Shown here: positions 26,561 through 38,138 of the stretch, piece by piece | Layout of the letters: each line of letters opens with the position of its first letter | How positions within the stretch are numbered: position 1 is the stretch's first letter | DNA from: Epiperipatus broadwayi | Lineage: Eukaryota; Onychophora; Udeonychophora; Euonychophora; Peripatidae | Length of the DNA: 64,000 nt | Assembly: GCA_028023455.1 (NCBI GenBank) | Contig: JAQFVV010006199.1 | Span: forward strand, 8,384,972 to 8,448,971 | Direction: 5' to 3' | The notes under the pieces: generated by a model | The model's input: only the letters and a program-made list of their open reading frames with translations | The model's database searches: none | Told to the model about the DNA's origin: nothing | Program-made: the position numbers and the translations under genes

Positions 26561-26740
26561 ATGGACGGTAAAATGTCAGACTACCGACTTTCTGAAGTTG
26601 TTAAAAGTTTAATATATAAGATTAGGAACGTTATGAGCAGTGGCAATAGTAGTTCTTTTAAAGATACTTTTACTTTCATTAAGCATTTACGAAAGTACCC
26701 AGCCTTACAACTAGATCTTATAAAGTTTTGCTCTGTATAG
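26561..26740 (+). CDS. Candidate host coding exon or small ORF, 58-59 residues, unidentified
   Basis: The frame opens with two in-frame Met codons (MDGKMSDYRLSEVVKS) and runs to a stop at 26,738. Its ending is KHLRKYPALQLDLIKFCS followed by GTA-TAG. The stop follows a gtatag that could instead be a 5' splice site at 26,735, which would make this the first coding exon of a larger gene. The peptide is not low-complexity, looks amphipathic and helical, and its codons are visibly richer in G+C than the flanks. The frame stays open upstream to 26,489, but that part is Phe/Leu-rich and lacks conviction. I do not recognise the family. A conserved-looking peptide in a desert makes a host exon more likely than chance, but this is inference. 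Confidence 0.4.
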   Translation: MDGKMSDYRLSEVVKSLIYKIRNVMSSGNSSSFKDTFTFIKHLRKYPALQLDLIKFCSV

Positions 26741-27094
26741 TCTCTCTCCATTTTTCTTTTCTGGTATCATTAAGTTGTTTTTGTTCCCCATCTTCTTAAA
26801 TGGAATGTTCCCCCATAGATCCACCCATTCTAAAAGTTGACAACCTGTTTGATATTATTTACTTATCCCCAAAGACTATTAATTTAAATCTTCTCTAAAT
26901 ATAAAACGTCTATGAAGAACTGGAAGAAGATAAAACCAATTTCTATTAGAAGGTTTGTAAGTACCATATTTAAAAATTATTCAAATGCCGACTGCAATAT
27001 CATTTGAAAAATGATTACAATATCATTTGAGCTATCTTTGATAGACATTGTTTACTTTACAAAATAGTTTGAAACAAAGTAAACACACACACAT

Positions 27095-29513
27095 ATATAT
27101 AAACTTTTCCTCTGCAACTAATATTATATAATAACTAGATTAACACACTAACATTCGGTATATGAAATACTCTCAATCCAAAACACTATGTAAAGTCTTT
27201 TGAAATGATAAGAATGAACTATTTATATTGATCAAATTATTTTTTAAGCATATATTCCAATTTGATTTATATTAATTTTACTGATATTGGAGAAAAAATT
27301 CAATTTACAGCTTGTCAATATTAATCAAAATAACAAAATATGTAAAGAAAAGCTTTTTCCAGATGTGATTATAACTAAATTAATAGTCTACACTGGTTTA
27401 TTGAGTAAATGAAATACTATCAAACATCACATGATCACCATTCTTTAGGCTTACACAATCTATTTTTCACAGAGGCAAAACTCTCCAGTAGTGCTACTCA
27501 GTGCAAACCGGAGAAATCAATGGTTGCAGGAAGATTTTTGCATAAAATCCCTATCTATTGTCTACTCATCCAATATCCCAAGACTAGTTTCTACCTTGTG
27601 GCTTTCATCAGTGAAGAGCCTTGGGTCTGAGAGCAGTGCATTTAAACTAATGCAACTATCCAACAGCCACCTTTTACTTTTTTAGCTAACTATAGAGCTT
27701 TGAATCCAAAATGAAAACATAATAATGTTTGCAAGTATGGAGAGTTTTGCTTCTGTGAAAAACAGATTGTGTAAGCCTAAAGAATAGTAATCATGTGATG
27801 TTTTATGGTTTAATACCAATACTACTCAATAGGATTTTGGTGACTATGGTTATTAAAGAACCAAAGATATCAAAAAGTATGGATGCTGAACTGAGTTCAG
27901 ATATATACTATACAAGCTGATGAGCTTAGCTGGAAAACATTATTGTGTTTTCATTTTGGACTCAAAGCTTTATAGTTAGCTAAAAAAGTAAAAGGTGGCT
28001 GCTAGAGGGTTGCATTAAATCCTAAGATCTAGGTGCAGTGCTCTCAAATCCAAGGCTCCTCACTGATGAAATCTATGAGCTAGAAACTAGTCTGGGGATA
28101 GTGGATGACTAGACAGCAGATAGGGATTTTATGCACAAACCTTCCTGCATCCATTGATTACTCTGGTTTGCACTGAGTGGTGCTACCGTGTGGAAAGTTT
28201 TGCCTCTGTGATAAATGAAATACTAATCCAAAGCACAAGATAAAGTCTTTTGAATACATAATAATGAACTGTCTTATCTTTTTACCTAAATTCATTTATA
28301 TAGGCAAATTTAAAGCACTTAAAAGCATGAGGATCCTAAATTAATCAAATTACTTCTGTGAAGCTACATTTCAACTTGCTTTATATCAATTTTATTAACA
28401 TTGGTGAAATTTTTCAATTTATAACTTGTCAATGTTAGATGAAAGTTTTCCCAGTAGTTAATATTATAGTTTATTGAATAAATGATGGACAAAATAATTT
28501 TTTTTGAATAAATATGAACAGATCGTCTTTTTATCTAAATTAATTTATATGGGCAAATTAAAGCACTTTGGAATGAAAGCATGAAGATATTAAATTGTGC
28601 TAATTATTTCTTTAAAGCTATATTTCAACTTGCTTTATAATAATTTTATAGCTATTGACAAAAATTTTCAATTTACAGCTTGTCATTCATTGTGAAATAT
28701 GTAAATATAGTTTTTTTTCCAGTGATTAATATTATGGTTCATTGAGTAAATGAAATATTCTCAATCCAATACACAAGGCCTTTTGAAAAGATAAGAGCAG
28801 ATCATCTTCTTTTTACCGAAATTCATTTATATTGGCAAATTTAAAATATTTTGGAATGAAGCCTTAAGATTTTAAATTGTTACAATTATTTCTTTATAGC
28901 TATATTTCAACTTGCTTTATATTAATTTTATTGACATTGATGGAAAATTTTCAATTTACAGCTTGTCGATCGTAGATGAAATTACAAATTATGTAAATAT
29001 ATTAAGTTTTTCCCAGCAATTAATATTATAGTTTATTGAGTAAATGGAATATTCTCAATCCAATGCACAAGATGAAGTCTTTCAAAAAGATAAAAACAGA
29101 CCATCTTATCTTTTTACCTAAATTCATTTATATAGGCAAATTTAAATTACTTTGGAATGTAAGCATGAATATAATAAAATTAGTTTTTAAAGCTATATTT
29201 CAATTTGTTTTATATTAATTTTATTGCCAGTGGTGAAATTTTTTAATTTACAGCTTGTCAATATTAGATGGTATAACAAAATATGTAAATATATACTTTT
29301 TCCCAGTGGTTAATATTATATAATAATTATATTAACACTCTGGCACTGGTTTATTGAGTAAATGAAGTATTCCCAATCCAAAGCACAAGATGAAGTCTTT
29401 TAAAAAGATAAGAACAGATCATTTTCTATTTTTATCTAAATTAATTTATATAGGCAAATCTAAAGTATCTTGGAATGAAAGCATAAAGATCTTAAATTAA
29501 TCAAATTATTTAA
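27095..29513 (+). repeat. SAT-A tandem repeat array, plus orientation
   Basis: Diverged monomers of about 246-320 bp. Each carries, in order, ctcaatccaaagcacaagat, aagtcttttgaaaagataag, catttatataggcaaattta, gctatatttcaacttgcttt and cagcttgtcaatattagatg. The anchor aagtctttt recurs near 27,191, 28,236, 28,760, 29,066 and 29,388, with a worn monomer near 28,478. The array is interrupted at 27,420-28,211 by an FB-1 element. No coding potential is consistent between monomers. It may be a satellite-like array or internal repeats of a larger element. Confidence 0.88.
27406..28225. mobile_element. FB-1 foldback repeat, copy 2, with 14-bp target duplication
   Basis: The repeat taaatgaaatacta occurs at 27,406-27,419 and again at 28,212-28,225. 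It belongs to the SAT-A monomer and flanks a 792-bp insert (27,420-28,211). Inside, the arm at about 27,466-27,720 (gcaaaactctccagtagtgc, atatcccaagactagtttct) is repeated in reverse at about 27,960-28,211. The first 65 bp are also inverted at about 27,735-27,815 (cagattgtgtaagcctaaag). The centre contains gaactgagttcagat. There is no reading frame of note, so it is non-autonomous. A variable-length target duplication and long inverted arms suggest a retroposed or foldback element rather than a classical short-TSD DNA transposon. Confidence 0.85.
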
Positions 29514-30020
29514 TATAATGCAAGTTGAAATACAGCTTTAACAAAGTAATTTTATCAATTTAAGATCTTCATACTTTCATTTCAAAGTGCTTTAGATTTG
29601 CCTATATAAATGAAATTTAGGCAAAAAGTTAAGATGGCCCATTCTTATCTTTTCAGAAGACTTTTATGTGTTGGATTGAAAGTATTTCATTTATTCAATA
29701 AATCAGTGTTAGAGTGTTAATCTAGTTACTATATTATATTAACCACTGGGAAAAAAGTTTATATTTACATATTTTATTTCATCTCATATTGACAAGCTGT
29801 AAATTGAAAAATTTCAACAATATCAATAAAATTAATATAAAGCAAATTGAAATATAGCTTCAAAGAAGTAATTTGATCAATTTAAGATATTCATGCTTTC
29901 ATGTCTAAGTACTTTAGATTTGCCTATATAAATGAATTTAAGTAAAAAGATAAGATGCTCTGTTTTTATCTTTTCAAAAAGCTTTATCTTGTACTTTGGA
30001 TTGAGAGAGTATATATATTT
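29514..30020 (-). repeat. SAT-A tandem repeat array, minus orientation
   Basis: At about 29,513 the monomer sequence turns around. From here the repeat reads on the minus strand: ttacagcttgtcaata appears as its complement near 29,790, and the anchor appears as gacttttatgtgttggattg (29,660) and ctttatcttgtactttggat (29,984). About two monomers are present. The junction creates a large inverted repeat with the neighbouring plus-oriented monomers. Confidence 0.88.
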
Positions 30021-30780
30021 AAAGAGAAAAAGAGAAAATTTGATCAATAATCAATGTAAAACCAGTAATATTAAGATTTGCACTATTAGAATAATGATGA
30101 GTTTTCTCATGTACAATTATATTATCATTGTTCTGACCAATTAATTTATATAGAATCTTCATTTTTGATTGTAATATATATTCTCAAAGTTAAGTTGAAA
30201 AACTTTTGTTTTTTAGATGAAGAAAAGAGTGCCCTATAAATGATATATGGAACATTTTACATGTTCCTTGATTAAAACCCCATGTAGTTGTGTTTGTACT
30301 AAGAGTTCTAATGCAACTGTCCCCATAATGCTACCAGAGATTGTTAATAGTTTTAATATATATTTTTATAACTTGCTATCTTTAACTAAGAATTCATGAA
30401 ATCTAGTTTTCATGAGGAAATAATTATTTCCACAAGCTAATGCAGGCTACTTACAGAATAGGTTGTGGGAGGGCTATAATTAATTCAAAGTAGATCATTA
30501 TATTTATTTGGAACAATATCTAGTCTAAATAGTCAACTTACATGTTTTTTACTTATCTGACAATGCTTATATCACAAATTGAGAAACAAATTTATAATTT
30601 AATGCAATAATGAATATGTTTATTCCAGAGAATAAACATTTACTTGAACATGTCATATTTGAATATTAAATTATTAGATATAGACTTAGTAGTTTTTGTG
30701 TTATAAAAGGCATGAAAATAGTTTATATATATTGAGATGGTTGTGTTTCATGACATATAACATATATATATATATATTCT
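30021..30780. other. AT-rich DNA, nothing recognised
   Basis: A 70-residue open frame that begins in the end of SAT-A is Ile/Met-rich and not credible. A short (TA) run lies at 30,761-30,777. Confidence 0.5.
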
Positions 30781-33700
30781 AACCTAGTAAAACGGAGAGA
30801 CGACTTCTATTATTACGAAAGAGAATTCGGAAAGCCTAATGCTTCCGTATAGCATGGTATAGGACGGGTAGCAAACCCTATATTTTTATCTAATATAGCT
30901 CGACGTTAGGTTAGTTATAATAATTCAGCTACAGCGATATGCAGTTCAGACAGAGATAGAATAAAAAAAAAATTATCATTAATAAAATAAATTTTAAAAT
31001 AAAATTTAGAATAAACTAACATTCTTTCTCTATCCAAAACACATTCTCTGAGCTGTAAGTACTTGCACTGTTCGACAATGATGATGATGATTTCATGTCA
31101 TTGTTAATATCACTGACTAAAACAAAACATTCATTAATTTGCCAATATGATCTCAATATTTTATTATTATACAATCAGAAGTTTCAATCTCTTTAGCCAT
31201 GCCACGCTTGTAATATTGATCATAATGAATCAATTCTTAATTTAAGAGTACTTATAATAATGACACTAATCTCAGGGTTCGCTGTTATATTTAATAAAAT
31301 GCTCGGCAGTATTGTGTTGTCGCATATGACTGACATTCTGGTCGGCTATAGGAAACATTTATCTTATTTAAATTCCATGTGTCTTCATCCACATATCAAC
31401 TATTATAATATTTAACGAGATGATAACTATATTTAATAACAACGCATAATTTTGAATAATACAGCCATTTTATCCAGAATCTCAGTCGGAATGATGAAAA
31501 GACAAGGGTGCTTTTGTGTCCTTCCATTATCTATGATAACACAATAATTGGACTAAGATTTATTACTCAGACACTTCACTTAAAAGTGTACTTAACAATG
31601 TGCAACCAAAAGCGACTAGTTTGGGAATAAAGTGATTTTACACACATATAAAATAAAATGTCTTGGTCTGAAGTTTCCAATTCCACAAATAATTCTTATT
31701 AAATTAAAATATGCTGAAATATTCTGATCTGCTTACAATTGTCTATCTGGTGTATTGAATTTAAGATTTCATAAATGATTTCGGACTCAAGAAAGTATTG
31801 CAAGTATTATGCCAATACACTTTTATTTAGCACACAAGAAAAATGACTCAAAACAACTTGTAACAAGACTATAATTTATTATTAAATTTTAACAATATTC
31901 TAATTTATTATTACAGTTTAACAAAACTATCCTTTATGATTAACATAATAAACAAACATATACAATTTATTCGATCCCATATGGATAAAACAAAATATAA
32001 CCAACATTAATTCGTCTATACTTTTAGACTTGGATTCGAACTACTTCTTCATCTTCTTTTTACATTTATGCAAATTGAATATAACAAAATAAATATTATT
32101 ATCGATACATCAACTCATCCGTTTAGTGTATCTTATATGAACGGCTGCTTAACTTTATTAACTAACTATTTGTTTAAAATAAAAATAATCTGATTCTAGG
32201 CAATGCGTACAAACGATTTTTATTATCATATCTTTAATTAAATGATAGTTTTTATTTAGATAACTTATTATAATTTATGGGTTATTTATCAGAAGTTACA
32301 CTTATTATTTTAATATTTACCTCAATAAAAACTGAAGTTGTTATACACACTGTTTTTCTAAGTATAAGTTATATTGTGAGTGCTACTTAATCATTAACCC
32401 GAATTGAACCTAGTATTTGAACCCTCCATTGGCAAATAAAAATTTCTAAATCACGCAATTTTAAACTTACTTTTTCCATTGACTTACGTGTGTATTACCA
32501 GCACTATTCCACCGCACAATCCAGACATTGATCATATATACTAGCACGCTATTTTTACTAAATGGATCTTGAGGAATTAACCTCCAATATACTCGTTATC
32601 TTGCCATAACTTTCTAAATAACACAATATTCAACACCTTCCGTGGTGGAATTATCTCTATTTTCTCATGAGGAATATGGAATAACACCAAAGGTCTGTAG
32701 ATTTAACTACTACATTAAAATAGTTTGGTGGGTCCTTGCCTCTTACTTGGGCATAATAGGAACGCACACCAAATATAATCCTCTCCTGGGATTTTAACGA
32801 ATGAAATACACTAAAGACGATATAAATAACTAATCGCCCTAACTCTGAGAAGCGATCACTTGGGTTATAAACATACCCGAATACTAGATTTATCTATTCC
32901 CCTCATGGAAAATAAAGCTTTTGGGGAGATCATTTTCCATCCCACAAAATAGATACATTACAATTATTACTAATGCGAATATTAATCATATACTGACGCT
33001 ATATCGGGGCAAGACAAGCAAATACACTAATTACACTAAATTTATGTTCCGGGGTATATTTAGATCAACGTCTGAAATCAATGGATAACACAGAATAAAC
33101 CATAATAATTTTCACCTTTGCCAAAGAAACATTCAACAAGTAATTGGTAGTATAGTATCTTGAACTAAATTAAGTGAATGCGTTAATAAAGAATAATTGG
33201 GAATAAGTTCCGCAATTAACATAGTATAAATTTGTTTCAAACTTTAAATAAGTATTATCCTGTATAGCACTTCTCTTTAATTACTTCTGATAATTTTAAC
33301 TAGATATTTTACCTATTAAGTATCTAAATTTTTCTTCTTTTACGCATCTAACATATAAATTTATACCCATAATGCATATCATAAGTAAACACATTTTATA
33401 AAAAAAATTTTTTCATGTCGAATATAAATTTAACCTAGAATAAGTATATGAAAACATACCTTTATGATTACAAGGTCATTTAAATATTACTTGATTATAC
33501 AGCCTTTAACCTGTTGATATAAAAAAAATACACATAATTTTACAAATTAGTAAAAAAAAAATCATTACATAACAAGTGCTTATTATCTCACTAGAAAAAT
33601 GTTTTTCCGTTGGGCAATTTATCTAGATGAAGAACTTGTTCCATTCGTAGTTCACGAAGCAATTTTAAAACAAACAAAAAAACACATTTTATTATTTCAT

Positions 33701-34780
33701 TTATACAAAAGTTGCCTCCATTCTGGTGCAATTAATAAATTAGGCAAAGAAAACATAGCAGCGTTGGATGTTAATTCTTCCTTGAATTAACTGATATAAT
33801 TTTGGGATCCAAGAAAACAATACATATTTTAACATGACGAATATTTGACGATTGACGATCACATATACAATTCTTTTCTTTTTACTATTGGCGATACGTA
33901 TCATTTTTAGCTAGCTGGCTTAGAGAAAAAAAAAAACTAATGCGCGAATTTTCCAAAATAATATTATTATAAGGACTGCAGCTGACTTACGTAGATCTAA
34001 AGTTTTAATGACTCCAGTTGATGTATAATATAACATATTATATTAAGGTTATAATTAAGTCACTAATGTTTGTAGTTTTTATTCCTACTCTAGGAATTGT
34101 AATTTGTCTTTAATAAGGAATTCTCCGTAAATTGCACACATACAAATTTTCTGATATTTGCCTTGAGAAAATGTATATTTTCTTTTTAAAAAAAATATAC
34201 AGGTGCATAAGTAAATATCCTTGATCATTAATATTATTTTTAGATAATTTTCAGTGAATAAAACATATTTTAACGTGGGGAGCTTACATTATTTTCAAAC
34301 GCAGACAATGTCCTTTAGAAAGAGCGCGAAATTTTCTAGTTAACTTTCCTTGGCTTTTATAATATGTCTTTTAAATATAATTTTTCTTTTATACCACGAA
34401 AAGATAATTAAATAAGGTAAAGTTAACAAATCATTGATTATTTCCTGGAAATTATTTATACTACTTATTTTAAATATAATGACATTTTCAGTGATTGCTG
34501 TAGTCAATACGGTCATTTTGAACTTTAGCATACGATAGTATATTTTTGCGTATAAAAAGCTTTAAAATAGGTAGATGGCACCAGAAAACAGAATATCTTA
34601 TCAAATAGGATTAGCCACGCATGGTATTATTAAAAATTTACTGGACTTATATTTATTTCTGCAATAAAAAATAATAAAAATTTGTTACCGAATTTCAGTA
34701 CTGCTTCCTCCTTGTAAAACTAATGTCAGACTAAACTTTCTTCAAATTTTGGCGGTCTTCTTTTAGCGACCTCTTACAGA
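30781..34780. other. CpG-rich block of about 4 kb in a CpG-poor window
   Basis: By eye, CpG dinucleotides are several times more frequent here than in the preceding 20 kb (examples: gacgacttc, acgggtagc, gtcggctat, ccgtggtgg, ggcggtctt). A hairpin (cggaaagcctaatgcttccg) lies near 30,829-30,848. No known element or RNA was recognised. It could be an unmethylated regulatory or 5' region of a host gene, or a relatively young insertion of unknown type. Confidence 0.45.
33599..33790 (+). CDS. Small open frame, 63 residues, unidentified
   Basis: It begins MFFRWAIYLDEELVPF and ends ALDVNSSLN. It lies in the CpG-rich block, is not low-complexity and uses a broad range of codons. A 3'-splice-like ttattatctcactag lies just before the ATG. 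No domain was recognised. It could be an exon, a transposon scrap or chance. Confidence 0.2.
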   Translation: MFFRWAIYLDEELVPFVVHEAILKQTKKHILLFHLYKSCLHSGAINKLGKENIAALDVNSSLN

Positions 34781-35310
34781 AAAATAATCATTTAATTATA
34801 CATAAACAAAAGAAAGGAAAAAAAAAACTTATTACAGTCATATATTTTTCCCTATGATTTAAATAAATTACAAAGTTATTTGACAAATAATGAAAAATAA
34901 TAAATACATTTAATTAACAATGTTTATTAGTTATGTATAATTCTGTATACATTATTATCTAAAATAACTTAAAAACTACCAGAAGTTATTGTGCTGTATG
35001 ATAAGATACTCATCCACTCTCCCTCTACCCATCCAAAATCAATTACTGTTTATGATATGTGCTTTTATACTATATTAAATTGCTCTTATTGTTAATAATT
35101 TAATTAAATTATTCATGCTCTTCTTCAAAATGACATCAAATTACTAAATTTATTAGTTATTTGCTTAAAACACGTTACATTGAGTAAATAGCATACTTTA
35201 TTAATCACTTAATATTATTACTATTTTATCTTTTTATTTTCTAAAAAAGGATAGTATTGTTTTTCTGTGGAAACAATGCCAAATAAACCAAGTGTCAATA
35301 ACACTAGGTT

Positions 35311-35313
<3 letters not shown>
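34781..35313. other. AT-rich DNA, nothing recognised
   Basis: CpG content falls back to background here. No gene or repeat was seen. Confidence 0.5.

Positions 35314-35381
<68 letters not shown>
35314..35381. repeat. (TA)n microsatellite, about 34 units
   Basis: An uninterrupted TA run directly before the first LDR1 copy. The Ile-Tyr frames through it on both strands are artefacts. Confidence 0.99.
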
Positions 35382-35384
<3 letters not shown>

Positions 35385-37640
35385 TTGAAAGAAAAAATAG
35401 AAATAATGTCAATTTATTTTTGTTGATATTTTCTATATTATTTTGGAATATCAGTTGAGGATGGCATCATTTTGAATTAAAAAATTATTATAAATTAAAC
35501 ATTTAAAAAAGTCTAATTAATATTTTATTAATTTTGATTTTGAAATTAAAACAAGAAAGTTTTTATATTACAATAGATATACTGGTAATTATAAAATTTC
35601 ATTATCTGATTAAGTTGAATTGAAAAAGAGTCATTAACTTTTTTCAGTCAAGATAGGAAAAACTTATTTTTAATTAGTGTATTTTTTCCACTCTGACTAT
35701 AAAAGGTTGGAAAAATGATTAGAGGGGAGTTTTTTAGTTTTACAGATTGTGACAGCATGAATACTACCAGGGAGATATATCTTAAGGCGAGACAGTGAAT
35801 ACAGTTGCTGTTACTAGTGCAACATCTATAAAGTTTGAATTTACATAGAAACAAGCCTGACTTTTATGTTTTTCATAGCCAATATTGTGTACTAGACAGT
35901 ATGCTTGAAGTTTATCTAATTCTAGACTAAATGAAGCTGATTTAATGTCATCAGTTACTTGGATTATTCTTTTTCTGAAGATGACAGTAAGCCAGTCTAC
36001 TGTTTAGAAGGGACCAGCAGAGAGTCCATCAGCTTGCTGAAGAATTGGTTATACATATAGTGTTTTATTTATATGCAGAGAAGCACAGGTAAAGGTACTG
36101 TAGCTGGTGAGTTATTTTAAATAATTTCTTTAGTGAAAATGACAGTTGTAATTTTTTAATAACAAGTTTTTTAAAGTAAATAACTTTATAGATATGTTCC
36201 AGTATATTTTATTAACAAAGAAAAACTCCAAAAATCTTTCTGATTAGGGAACAAAAAAAAACTTGCTGGAGTATTTTTTTAAAAGACATTTATAATTAAT
36301 CAAGAGTAACCTGTCAAAGATGTGATATTACTTTTTTTTAGAAAAAAAAAACTTTTGTGAAGGACTATCAAAGGATTGATATTTTTTAAAAAAAGTAAAA
36401 AGAAAAACTTTTTTAACATTACATATGTGTGCATTTATATATTATTAAAAATGAATTGAATTTTTTTTTTATAAGTCTATGACAATTCAAATGTTAATTT
36501 TTTAAATTATTTTACAGCATATCTGAGTGCTCATATATATGTGCATTTTATATTTTATTGACATTGAATTAATTGTGCATTAAGAAATATAATATAGTTT
36601 ATTAAGTTTATTTTTTTTATAAATACCAGTGTGTGCACACATTTCCTTGTGCATGCTTACATATATGTTAAATCAGTCATTAATTATGTATGATAAAAAT
36701 GAATTTCAGATGACAAATCAAGTATATTAATGAATTATTATACTATATGTCTGTGTGCTTATATGTAAGCCGTGTTTTATATAAACCTGTTGAAACATTT
36801 ATGTAAAGTACAAGGTTATAGTGGATTTGTTTTTGCATTAATCAGTCATATTCTGCAGACCTTAATGCTAATTCTATTGTTATTAATAAATTGATATTTC
36901 ATTGTTAAAGTTATTCCTGTGAATTTACTTAATCCTAAATAGTTTTAGAATATTATATTTTCTTGTATATCTCTTGAACATAGTAATAGTTATAGAGTTC
37001 TTGCTTAATGAGCTAGATATGTGCATAATGGTCTGTTATATAAAAAGGATTTATATTTAGTATTTATGGACATCCAGTTGATGATGATTTCATTACTTCT
37101 CTAAAATGCTGGATCCTACAAAGGGGATATCCTTTAAAGCCCATGCACTACATTTCATTTAATTATCTAGAAATTAAGTTTATAGTTGGCCAGTACATTA
37201 ATGGTACTAAGTGACCAGAGCATTGATGATTATCAGCATGTTTTAGTTACCCAACATTATTTTTTTAATTGTTATATTCTTATGGATTAATACTTAAGTT
37301 TGTGCATCCAAATTAATGTTCAAATAATCTGCTCCAAGCTGGCAAGGGCTTAATAATTAGCCTGGTTTATAGTAGACTGTTTCAAATCCAGTCACAAGAT
37401 TGTATGTTGATTTATTTTTATTGTTGGTCATTCATGATGATGAATGATTATTACTTTTGTGTAATGCTAATGAACTTAAGAGTTTCTTATTAGTTCTGTG
37501 TTGATATTTATGCTCCTCATGTTTATTATAACTTGCTCATTCATTTGATGTTAAATTTTATATTTGATTTGAGATTGATGTTGATGAGTACTATAATCCC
37601 AGGTTCATCATGTGATTTCTCCATATCATTAATATATATA
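35382..37640 (+). repeat. LDR1 long dispersed repeat, copy 1
   Basis: This 2.3-kb stretch is collinear with 51,657-54,360. Shared landmarks in order: aagcacag (about 36,083), tcaaatgttaattt-type spacer, atagttggccagtacatt (37,174), gtgaccagagcattgatgat (37,211), caaattaatgttcaaataat, gctggcaagggct, ccagtcacaagattg and ggtcattcatgatgatgaat. No reading frame is maintained between the copies, so it is non-coding. It is bounded by a (TA)n tract at each end (35,314-35,381 and 37,631-37,649). Confidence 0.85.
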
Positions 37641-37655
37641 TATATATATCACTGA

Positions 37656-37833
37656 AGCTTCCATGTAATAAAAATGTAATAGCTAAATAGCTGATGTTTC
37701 AGTACAATAACAATTACTTTCCTCAGAGCTGCTTTTTTCTCAAATCATAAGAATGAAGAAGCTCTGAGGAAAATACTTGTTATTATACTGAAACATCAGC
37801 TATTTAGCTATTATATTTTATTACATGGAAGCT
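37656..37833. mobile_element. 178-bp inverted-repeat (MITE-like) element
   Basis: An arm of about 75 bp at 37,656-37,730, starting agcttccatgtaat, is repeated in reverse at 37,760-37,833 with few differences. The loop is about 29 bp. Arms include gctaaatagctgatgtttca and tcctcagagct. It lies just beyond the end of LDR1 copy 1. No target duplication was identified. Confidence 0.8.
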
Positions 37834-37982
37834 CCTGGAAATAATACTGTGAATTCATCATTTATATGTGAGAATATTCGATTTTATATATATATAATTT
37901 AAAAAATAAATTTGTGGATTTTTCTCTTTGTTTGTATTTGTAATTCAAACTTGCACACATTTGTTCATCTTTGTAACAACAT

Positions 37983-38138
37983 GGTTTCTTTCTTCTTTAT
38001 AACCTGAGTGCACTTTCAGTGAAGTAAAGCATAATGAAGTAGTTTCTTTCTTATTTATAACTTGAGTGGACTTTCGGTGAAGTTTATTTCACTGAAAGTG
38101 CACTCAATTTATAAAGAAGAAAGAAACTGCTTCATTAC
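37983..38138. repeat. Three-arm repeat: direct copy plus hairpin
   Basis: Arm 1 (37,983-38,025, plus) and arm 2 (38,031-38,083, plus) are direct copies of gtttctttcttctttataac followed by tgagtgcactttcagtgaag. Arm 3 (38,086-38,138) is the same unit inverted. Arms 2 and 3 form a hairpin of about 53 bp with a minimal loop. This may be a foldback element with one tandemly duplicated arm. Confidence 0.75.

Noticed and set aside
27095-30020. CRISPR array from repeated units
   Set aside because: Units are about 250-320 bp, diverged and contiguous, without short identical repeats and spacers, in a eukaryotic context.
35221-35458. Overlapping open frames on both strands through (TA)n
   Set aside because: Artefacts of the microsatellite; neither flank is protein-like.
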